DNA of 5,793 nucleotides from an uncultured beta proteobacterium (GTDB lineage: Bacteria > Pseudomonadota > Gammaproteobacteria > Burkholderiales > Burkholderiaceae): the NCBI GenBank assembly GCA_903843315.1, contig CAIMPQ010000008.1, positions 1 to 5,793 on the forward strand, written 5' to 3'. Both the position numbers and the translations under genes were made by a program. Each line of letters begins with the position of its first letter. The first letter of the stretch is position 1. Shown piece after piece: positions 1 through 5,793 of this stretch. The notes under the pieces are model-generated. The model saw only the letters and a program-made list of their open reading frames with translations, did no database searches and was not told the origin of the DNA.

Positions 1-794
1 CGGTTGCTGACAAATACATGCTTCTTATCGCCCAGGGGCCGGAAGTTATGGGCGCCCTTACCTGTCGGGATGCGCTTTACTTCCTTACGCGCCTTCCAAT
101 CAATCACTTGTACGTAGTTATCGCCAGTGATACCGACTAATAAGTACTGATCTCCAGGAGTCATCCATAAACCAGCAGGAACTTTGCCCGTAGGCATAAC
201 CCAAAGAATATTTTGGGTTTCTAAATCGATTGCTGCAAGTTCGCTAGAGTCTTGTAAAGTGATGAATGCAATTTTGCTATCGGCAGTAAATGCAATGTGA
301 CTCGGGGTTTTCGCCAACTTCACAGTCTTTGCTAATTTGAGATTAGCACCATCAGCCGCATAAATATCTACCCGATCCAAACGATTACCGTTTGCTACAA
401 ACCATTTGTGGTTTGGTGAGTATCCAATTTGGTAAGGATCAATGATGTTTGGTATTTTTCCAGTTAACTCCCCAGTGCTTGGGTTCATTAACACCACATC
501 ATTACCTGCTGCATTAGCAATCAATAAGGTTTTTTGATCTGGGGTCATCATCAAATGATGAGGCTCTTTTCCAACAGGGATCGTCTTCATCACTTGACGC
601 GTCGGCATATCGATCAAACTCACGGAAGCTTCTCCGGAATTGAGAATAATCGCCAGCTTCGGCTGATTTGCTACAGGGGTCTGAGCTGTAGGGACGTTGG
701 TTTGTGCGAGCGCAAAAGGGTTTACTGAAAGTAAGGCTAACAAAGAGGAGGCCGCAATAGTGCGAAATTCTCTAATCTTGATAAATGTGTGCAT
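1..794 (-). CDS. Secreted YVTN-type beta-propeller protein, C-terminus cut by window edge
   Basis: Reading the minus strand from the ATG at 794 gives 264 residues open to the left edge, so the stop is outside the window. The N-terminus looks like a Sec signal peptide: Lys/Arg-containing n-region, hydrophobic core about residues 12-24 (TIAASSLLALLSV), and an ALA|Q site near residue 30, so the mature protein is probably periplasmic. A Pro/Thr/Gln-rich linker (31-45) follows. The rest shows propeller repeats about 42 residues apart, with turns near 75 (GKEPHHLMMTPDQ), 118 (IDPYQIGYSPNH), 161 (AKTPSHIAFTADS), 203 (GKVPAGLWMTPGD) and 245 (GKGAHNFRPLGD). This is the G-x-x-P-H-x(3)-(S/T)-P-D pattern of YVTN/YncE and cytochrome-d1-like propellers. 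No CxxCH haem motif is visible. Substrate and role are unknown. The ATG has only AGAAG one base upstream; an in-frame TTG at 815 behind AAAGG is an alternative that would lengthen the signal n-region by seven residues. It lies 69 bp after hrpA on the same strand, so co-transcription is possible. Confidence 0.88.
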   Translation of the reverse strand, partial: MHTFIKIREFRTIAASSLLALLSVNPFALAQTNVPTAQTPVANQPKLAIILNSGEASVSLIDMPTRQVMKTIPVGKEPHHLMMTPDQKTLLIANAAGNDVVLMNPSTGELTGKIPNIIDPYQIGYSPNHKWFVANGNRLDRVDIYAADGANLKLAKTVKLAKTPSHIAFTADSKIAFITLQDSSELAAIDLETQNILWVMPTGKVPAGLWMTPGDQYLLVGITGDNYVQVIDWKARKEVKRIPTGKGAHNFRPLGDKKHVFVSN

Positions 795-863
795 ACTTCT
801 ATTGTAAGCAATCAAGAGGCCTTTCTTACCATCCAATATCCTCTATAGTGCTGTGGATTTGGC
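795..863. other. Intergenic gap between hrpA and the beta-propeller gene
   Basis: Both flanking genes run on the minus strand. No consensus promoter is visible. Weak minus-strand -10 candidates are TATAGA (847-842; nearest -35-like TTGCGC at 872-867 with a 19-bp spacer) and TACAAT (806-801; no recognisable -35 at 16-18 bp). A purine-rich GGTAAGAAAGG (830-820) is too far from the ATG at 794 to be its ribosome-binding site, though its last bases could serve the TTG at 815. No run of T follows the hrpA stop on the minus strand, so read-through from hrpA is plausible. Confidence 0.5.
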
Positions 864-882
864 TCAGCGCAAGCTAGCCAAA
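858..882. other. Hairpin spanning the hrpA stop codon
   Basis: TTTGGCT (858-864) is the reverse complement of AGCCAAA (876-882). Inside this, AGC (866-868) pairs with GCT (873-875) around a four-base loop GCAA, leaving a single bulged base (865). The result is about 10 bp of stem. The hrpA stop codon (866-864) lies within it. In the hrpA mRNA the stem is not followed by a U-tract, so it is not a standard intrinsic terminator. In the opposite orientation it is followed two bases later by TTTTT (885-889), which would suit a plus-strand terminator, but no plus-strand gene precedes it here. A 3'-end stabilising structure or chance are both possible. Confidence 0.4.
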
Positions 883-3800
883 ACTTTTTCTAGTCGTTTT
901 AGAGACATTGGGCTTGGGGTTTTTAGTTCCTGGGCGTATAAAGCCACCCTTAACTCCTCCAACTGCCAACGGAAATCTTGTAAAGCCTGATCTTCCGTCA
1001 TGGCATAAGAGGCAGAACCCCTATTACCCTGTAGTAACTTTTGCCACGGCCGCGCTACGGATTCCCAATCCTTTTGACATTGCGCATCCCGACTGGGGTT
1101 CGTCCTCAACTTATCAATTCGCATGGCAATGGCTTTTAAGTAACGGGGCACATGCACTAATTGCCCATAGGGAATTTCCGCTACGAACTTAGGGAAGATC
1201 AACGCTTGCATTTGGGTTTGAATATCGGCATAGGCGCTTGGCGATGCTGCTTTAGCCTGAGCAATTTTTTTCTGTAAATCTGCATGCGCTTGGAGCGCAT
1301 TCAATGCATGCCGTGAAATTTCCTGAGCGATTAAGGCTAAGCGCGCTTTACCCGCTTGTAAGCGTTCAGCAAATTGCTCTGGGTTGATTGGTAGCGGATC
1401 AATCATAAAAGCACGCTCTAGTGCCAAATTGAGAATCTGTTCTATCAGACCTTCTACCGATCCCACATTGATAAACAACAAGCCCAGTTCACGAATACCT
1501 GGCAACTGTTTTTGCAAGGCCTTCAAAGTATCTTTGTTATTTAAAGCAAATAAGCGGCGCAACCCAAACTGATGTTGCTTTCGAGCCTCCAATAGATCAT
1601 CGAAGACTTCTAAGTCACAGTAGTCTCCATGATCAACCAAGGCAGGATAACCAAATAGCGTTCTATTTCCTTTTTGGATTTCCAATGTCTCCGGTAGCTC
1701 ACCAAACTCCCAGGTACGATAGCCACCCTGCTCAACTTGGCGCGCTTTATCAATGGCGGGTTTCGATCCATCAAGCCTAGGTGCTAGCTCAACCCCAAGT
1801 TCGACCTGGGCCGTTTCTTGAGCAATCGCCTGAAAAGCGCTGCGTGCCGTTTCACCATATTCAGAACGTAAGCGCGCTAAGTTGCGCTCTACTTCAAGCT
1901 GGCGACCATGTTCATCAATCAGGCGGAAGTTCATGGATGAGTGCAAAGGTAATGATTCAGGCCTAAAGTCAGTACGTTTAATTTCCAAACCGCGCTCTTT
2001 GCGGATATCTCCAATCAGACTGTCTAAGAAATCCCCCACCCCAAATTGTTTTTCTTCTAGCATGCGCTCTAAGAATGACTTTGCATAATCAGGCAACGGT
2101 ACACAATGCCGTCTGAGTTTTTGCGGCAAGGATTTCAACAGGAGGAGCACTTTCTCCTCACACATCCCGGGCACCAACCATTCAGAACGACGACCATCTA
2201 CTTGGTTTAGTTGTGTCAGTGGCACCACTAATGTCACTCCGTCCTTTGGGCTGCCGGGTTCGAAATGATAAGTAAGGCTAAGCTCTGCGCCACCCACCAT
2301 CATTTTCTTTGGATAGCGATCCACTGTGATACCAGCAGCTTCATGTCGCATCAAATCCGCTTTTTCGAGTCGTAGCTGATTATCTAGCTCAACTTCCTTC
2401 TTAAGCCAAGACTTCAACTCATCCCGACTCCGGATCTCTTTCGGAATGCGTGACTCATAGAATGCAAAGAGAAGATCATCGTCAACCAACACATCAGGAC
2501 GGCGTGAGCGATGCTCAAGCGCTTCAATTTCTTTGATGAGGCGACGGTTATGCCAAAAGAAGTTAAATAATCCAGGATATTTTTTCTTGGCATCTGCCTC
2601 TGTTTCGCGCTGCAATGCTGGTGTGTCCATACGCCCAAATAATTCTTCTTGAACTAAGGCTTGACGTATAAATAACTCACGGGCTTCATCTGGGTTGTGG
2701 GGCTCATAACGCACACGTCGGCCATGGTAAATCGGCAAACCATATAAGGTGCCACGCTCAAATGCCAGCACTTCACCTTGGCGGTTATCCCAAAACGGAT
2801 CACTTAATGACTTGATCAGGCGGTGGGCTGCTACTTGCTCAACCCATTGCGGCTCAATCTTGGCAATTGTGCGGGCATACATGCGATTAGTCTCTTGCAG
2901 TTCACCAGCTAAGATCCAGGCACCCGCTTTCTTGCCAATGGTTGATCCGGGCCAAATAAAGGGACGTATTCCTCTTGCACCCACATAGCCGCCAGTTTTG
3001 CTATTGCGGTCCTGGGATTTTTCATCCTCTTCTTTTTTCGCAACGTAGCCCAACAAACCGGTCAATAAAGATAAATGCACCTGTTCGTATGTAGCTGCCA
3101 AACTATTTTCTTTCCACCCCTTCTCACCAAGCATCGTATGCAGTTGGCCATGCACATCTCGCCATTCACGTAAACGACGCGGCGACAAGAATTTACTTTT
3201 ACATAAATTCTCTAGCTGGCGATTGCTATGCTTGTGTTGAAGAGCATCCTGATACCAATTCCAGAGTTTTACAAAGCTCAGAAACTCTGAGCGCTCGTCG
3301 GCAAATTGTAGGTGTGCTTGATCTGCAGCCGCCGCCTGATCCATCGGTCTATCCCGGGGATCTTGTGTAGCTAGAGCCGATGCGATGATGGTCACTTCTT
3401 TTAAAGCGTTTTGCTCTTTAGCCGATAGTAATATGCGACCAATGCGGGGATCTAATGGCAACTCTGCTAATTGCTTACCAATGGCTGTGAGCTTAAAGCT
3501 GTTATTGATATCCTTGCCATCGCCAGCATCTGAGTCATCAAACTCGATAGCACCTAATTCATCTAAGAGTTGGACCCCATCTACTATTGCTCTACCAAGA
3601 GGCTTATCAATGAATGGGAAATGCTGAATTTTTGGCAGACGCAACGAGCTCATGCGTAGTAAAACTGCTGCCAATGAACTGCGCAAAATTTCGGGGTCGG
3701 TAAATTTGGGGCGCCCTTGGTAATCTAGCTCACTATATAACCGGATACAGGTGCCATCCGATACACGACCACAACGACCGGCTCTTTGGTTGGCGGCAGC

Positions 3801-4904
3801 CTGGGAGATGGGCTCAATCTGTAATTGCTCTACCTTATTACGATAAGAGTAGCGCTTGACTCTAGCCAGGCCACTGTCAATCACATAACGAATATTGGGC
3901 ACCGTTAAAGAAGTTTCAGCAACGTTGGTCGTCAGAATGATACGACGTCCATTGCCTGGATTAAATACCCGCTCTTGCTCTGCTACCGATTGGCGGGCAA
4001 ATAGACTCAGAATCTCTGGATGAAAACGCTGCTGCAATACATGATCCTTGCGCAGGGCTTCGGCGCAATCCCGTATCTCTCGCTCACCCGGCAGAAAGAC
4101 CAACACATCACCGGCGCCTGCCGCGCCCTCTCTCCAAAGGTTAGCGATTTCTTCAGTAACGGCATCCGGAATTTCTTTCGCAGCCTTGGATTCTTTTTTT
4201 CCATCCGGTTTAGCATCAGGCTCAAGCGGTGAATAACGCTGTTCTACTGGAAATAATCTTCCACTCACCTCAATCACTGGCGCCACTTTGCCGTTGATGG
4301 CAAAGTGCTCGGCAAAACGCTGAGCGTCAATCGTTGCAGAGGTGATGATGAGTTTGAGATCCGGTCTCTTTGGTAGCAGCTGACGCAGATATCCCAAAAG
4401 AAAATCAATATTTAAACTCCGCTCATGGGCTTCATCGATGATGAGGGTGTCATAGGCTTTGAGCTGAGGGTCGCGCTGGGTCTCTGCCAGCAAGATTCCG
4501 TCTGTCATGAGCTTGATAGAGGCCGTGTGGCTTGTCTTATCAGCAAAACGTACTTGATAGCCTACGTCTTGACCGATTGGCGAGCCGAGCTCTTGAGCAA
4601 TTCTCTTCGCCGTAGCGGTCGCAGCAATACGACGAGGCTGAGTATGACCAATCAACTTGCCGCCATTGATGGTGCCACGCCCCAGGTCCAAGCAAATCTT
4701 TGGTAGCTGGGTAGTCTTGCCTGAGCCTGTCTCACCGCAAACAATGACCACCTGATGGCTCTGCAAGGCATCTTTGATTATTTGCCTCTGGCCAGAGACA
4801 GGCAATTCTTCCGGAAAGCGAATTTCGAGCCTGCGTGAGGTGTTGGAAGCAGGCACAGGCTTTGGCATTGCTTTGGGTTTTTGTTGGTTTATAGGCTCTT
4901 GCAC
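864..4904 (-). CDS. hrpA: ATP-dependent RNA helicase HrpA (DEAH-box, DUF3418 family)
   Basis: Complete 1346-residue protein, close to the roughly 1300 residues of E. coli HrpA and recognisably colinear with it. Helicase motifs are intact: I GETGSGKT (57-64), Ia TQPRRIAA (88-95), II DEAH (157-160), III SAT (189-191), IV region VLVFLPGERE (267-276), V TTNVAETSLT (325-334) and VI QRAGRCGR (373-380). Next come a winged-helix/HA2 region (about 430-520), an OB-fold region (about 610-690, GYVGARGIRPFIWPG) and a DUF3418-type C-terminal half (about 735-1330, with SRRPDVLVDD and SLPQKLRRHCVPLPDYA). In E. coli HrpA acts in the cytoplasm on mRNA: it is needed for daa fimbrial mRNA processing and has been reported to rescue collided ribosomes; the same job here is inferred. 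A charged linker (226-250) and an Asp/Gly-rich insert (455-468) look longer than in E. coli, whereas the N-terminus before PEELPVS is about 40 residues shorter. The start is GTG at 4904 with no well-placed Shine-Dalgarno; ATG at 4868 (residue 13) is an alternative that loses nothing conserved. Confidence 0.97.
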   Translation of the reverse strand: MQEPINQQKPKAMPKPVPASNTSRRLEIRFPEELPVSGQRQIIKDALQSHQVVIVCGETGSGKTTQLPKICLDLGRGTINGGKLIGHTQPRRIAATATAKRIAQELGSPIGQDVGYQVRFADKTSHTASIKLMTDGILLAETQRDPQLKAYDTLIIDEAHERSLNIDFLLGYLRQLLPKRPDLKLIITSATIDAQRFAEHFAINGKVAPVIEVSGRLFPVEQRYSPLEPDAKPDGKKESKAAKEIPDAVTEEIANLWREGAAGAGDVLVFLPGEREIRDCAEALRKDHVLQQRFHPEILSLFARQSVAEQERVFNPGNGRRIILTTNVAETSLTVPNIRYVIDSGLARVKRYSYRNKVEQLQIEPISQAAANQRAGRCGRVSDGTCIRLYSELDYQGRPKFTDPEILRSSLAAVLLRMSSLRLPKIQHFPFIDKPLGRAIVDGVQLLDELGAIEFDDSDAGDGKDINNSFKLTAIGKQLAELPLDPRIGRILLSAKEQNALKEVTIIASALATQDPRDRPMDQAAAADQAHLQFADERSEFLSFVKLWNWYQDALQHKHSNRQLENLCKSKFLSPRRLREWRDVHGQLHTMLGEKGWKENSLAATYEQVHLSLLTGLLGYVAKKEEDEKSQDRNSKTGGYVGARGIRPFIWPGSTIGKKAGAWILAGELQETNRMYARTIAKIEPQWVEQVAAHRLIKSLSDPFWDNRQGEVLAFERGTLYGLPIYHGRRVRYEPHNPDEARELFIRQALVQEELFGRMDTPALQRETEADAKKKYPGLFNFFWHNRRLIKEIEALEHRSRRPDVLVDDDLLFAFYESRIPKEIRSRDELKSWLKKEVELDNQLRLEKADLMRHEAAGITVDRYPKKMMVGGAELSLTYHFEPGSPKDGVTLVVPLTQLNQVDGRRSEWLVPGMCEEKVLLLLKSLPQKLRRHCVPLPDYAKSFLERMLEEKQFGVGDFLDSLIGDIRKERGLEIKRTDFRPESLPLHSSMNFRLIDEHGRQLEVERNLARLRSEYGETARSAFQAIAQETAQVELGVELAPRLDGSKPAIDKARQVEQGGYRTWEFGELPETLEIQKGNRTLFGYPALVDHGDYCDLEVFDDLLEARKQHQFGLRRLFALNNKDTLKALQKQLPGIRELGLLFINVGSVEGLIEQILNLALERAFMIDPLPINPEQFAERLQAGKARLALIAQEISRHALNALQAHADLQKKIAQAKAASPSAYADIQTQMQALIFPKFVAEIPYGQLVHVPRYLKAIAMRIDKLRTNPSRDAQCQKDWESVARPWQKLLQGNRGSASYAMTEDQALQDFRWQLEELRVALYAQELKTPSPMSLKRLEKVLASLR

Positions 4905-4912
4905 CCTATAAT
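4884..4912 (+). promoter_or_regulatory. Predicted sigma-70 promoter of argA
   Basis: A perfect -10 hexamer TATAAT (4907-4912) is preceded at the optimal 17-bp spacing by TTGGTT (4884-4889), which keeps the TTG of the -35 consensus. Transcription would start about 6-8 bases after the -10, near 4918-4920, two to four bases before the argA ATG at 4922. The -35 element and most of the spacer lie inside the opposite-strand hrpA reading frame (codons 1-7). No ARG-box-like palindrome is apparent in the 17-bp gap, so I see no sign of ArgR control. The call rests on sequence match only. Confidence 0.65.
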
Positions 4913-4921
4913 TTTCTCACT

Positions 4922-5793
4922 ATGCCAACAAATGCACCAAACCCGGCTTCAAATGCCGATGAAACTACCTCCAACTTCCCCTTCGTAGGGTGGTTGCGCG
5001 ACGTCGCGCCCTACATTCACAGCTTTCGTGAAAAGACCTTTGTGATCGCCTTTGCTGGTGAACTAGTGCAGGAAATCGGTCTGGAGAACCTGATTGAGGA
5101 TATCGCTATGTTGCATGCCATGGGCATGCGCATCGTTTTGGTTCATGGTATTCGTCCACAGATTGAAGAGCAACTGATGTTGCGCAAGATTAAAAGTAAG
5201 TTTGGTAAAAGCTCTATTCAGAATTACCGCATTACCGATGCTGCAGCTTTGGAGTGCGTCAAAGAGGCTGCTGGTGAATTACGCCTCGATATCGAAGCAG
5301 CCTTTAGCCGTGGTCTCCCAAACACGCCAATGGCAGGCTCCCGTATTTCAGTGATCTCTGGAAACTTCATCACTGCAATGCCGGTGGGTGTTGTAGAGGG
5401 GGTCGACTATATTCATACTGGTGTAGTACGCAAAGTAGACTCTAGTTCTATTGGTCAATCCTTAGACAGTAATAAGATTGTTCTACTCTCGCCACTGGGC
5501 TTCTCCCCTACAGGTCAAGCATTTAATTTGGCTTATGAAGATGTAGCTGCCTCTACTGCTGCTGCACTCAAAGCAGATAAGTTAATTTTCTTAAGTCCTT
5601 ATGAAGGTCTTTATGACGCAGAAGGCGATCTCATTACCGAATTATCGATGCCTCAATTGCAAGACTATATGGTTGAGAATACCGATCTAGATATTGGTAT
5701 GAAGAGCTTGCTCAATATCTCTGGCAGAGCAATCCGTGCTGGTGTTAGTCGTGTTCATTTTTTGCCCTGCGATCAAGATGGCGCCTTACTCGA
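4922..5793 (+). CDS. argA: N-acetylglutamate synthase ArgA, N-terminal kinase-like domain; C-terminus cut by window edge
   Basis: ArgA transfers acetyl from acetyl-CoA to glutamate, the first committed step of arginine synthesis, in the cytoplasm; the enzyme is classically feedback-inhibited by arginine. The frame from ATG 4922 gives 290 residues open to the right edge. After a variable polar leader (1-18) come the family landmarks: FVGWLRDVAPYIHSFREKTF (21-40), FAGE (44-47), RIVLVHGIRPQIEEQL (70-85), YRITDAAALE (102-111), ISVISGNFITAMPVGVVEGV (142-161), HTGVVRK (165-171), LSPLGFSPTGQAFNL (189-203) and DQDGALL (284-290). These align along E. coli ArgA up to the equivalent of its EDGALLQEL. 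The amino-acid-kinase-like arginine-sensing domain is therefore present, while the catalytic GNAT domain (roughly the last 150 residues of a 440-residue enzyme) lies outside. A kinase (ArgB) is less likely because the conserved stretches match the ArgA type. The start is fixed by the conserved FVGWLR block; no Shine-Dalgarno precedes it, consistent with a leaderless message. It is divergent from hrpA, 17 bp away. Confidence 0.95.
   Translation, partial: MPTNAPNPASNADETTSNFPFVGWLRDVAPYIHSFREKTFVIAFAGELVQEIGLENLIEDIAMLHAMGMRIVLVHGIRPQIEEQLMLRKIKSKFGKSSIQNYRITDAAALECVKEAAGELRLDIEAAFSRGLPNTPMAGSRISVISGNFITAMPVGVVEGVDYIHTGVVRKVDSSSIGQSLDSNKIVLLSPLGFSPTGQAFNLAYEDVAASTAAALKADKLIFLSPYEGLYDAEGDLITELSMPQLQDYMVENTDLDIGMKSLLNISGRAIRAGVSRVHFLPCDQDGALL

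Noticed and set aside
534..728. 64-codon plus-strand open frame opposite the signal-peptide end of the propeller gene
   Set aside because: Rich in His/Arg and without any recognisable motif, as expected for an antisense reading; the minus-strand frame has clear family features.
811..828. Imperfect palindrome around AGGCCT as a terminator
   Set aside because: The arms meet with no loop and the match beyond AGGCCT is imperfect; it would not form a stable RNA hairpin.
801..830. Possible promoter and leaderless start for the propeller gene (TACAAT six bases before the ATG)
   Set aside because: No -35-like hexamer at 16-18 bp (GTAAGA or similar), so the resemblance to the argA arrangement is too weak to call.
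908..1192. 94-codon plus-strand open frame opposite the HrpA C-terminus
   Set aside because: Antisense shadow of hrpA; no family resemblance and no convincing promoter or ribosome-binding site.
2414..2638. 74-codon minus-strand frame within hrpA in another phase
   Set aside because: Fully contained in hrpA on the same strand; the hrpA frame has matching conserved residues through this segment, and no frameshift is needed.
4425..4706. 93-codon plus-strand open frame opposite the HrpA DEAH region
   Set aside because: It lies entirely antisense to the conserved helicase motifs, has no recognisable domain, and is explained by the reverse frame of a strongly constrained gene.
4905..4921. ArgR operator (ARG box) at the argA promoter
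   Set aside because: The gap is too short and contains no TNTGAAT...ATTCANA-like palindrome; only the -10 hexamer is recognisable.

Overview
The window carries three protein-coding genes and almost no non-coding DNA. All three are confidently placed in families, and I see no mobile element, CRISPR array, tRNA/rRNA or phage signal. The proteins resemble betaproteobacterial homologues. The ArgA N-terminus (FVGWLRDVAPYIHSFREKTF) is of the Burkholderiales type. The moderate base composition, lower than in most Burkholderiaceae, together with the short intergenic gaps, suggests a small streamlined freshwater member such as Polynucleobacter. That genus assignment is inference, not proof.

Layout: (1) positions 1-794, minus strand: the first 264 residues of a secreted YVTN-type beta-propeller protein, whose C-terminus lies beyond the left edge. 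(2) 795-863: a 69-bp gap with no strong promoter or U-tailed terminator; a hairpin straddles the hrpA stop codon at its edge. (3) 864-4904, minus strand: a complete 1346-residue HrpA, the DEAH-box RNA helicase with the long C-terminal DUF3418 region. (4) 4905-4921: a 17-bp divergent gap. (5) 4922-5793, plus strand: the first 290 residues of ArgA (N-acetylglutamate synthase), covering the amino-acid-kinase-like domain; the acetyltransferase domain is beyond the right edge.

The three genes do not form one pathway: envelope beta-propeller, RNA helicase/translation quality control, and the first step of arginine synthesis. hrpA and the propeller gene are codirectional and could be co-transcribed. 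argA is divergent. The most interesting part is the hrpA/argA junction. A consensus-like sigma-70 promoter for argA (TTGGTT, 17 bp, TATAAT) sits so close to the argA ATG that the mRNA should be leaderless or nearly so. Its -35 half lies inside the hrpA coding region, and any promoter of hrpA's own must overlap the argA promoter or the argA coding start. I found no evidence of an undescribed multi-gene system here.
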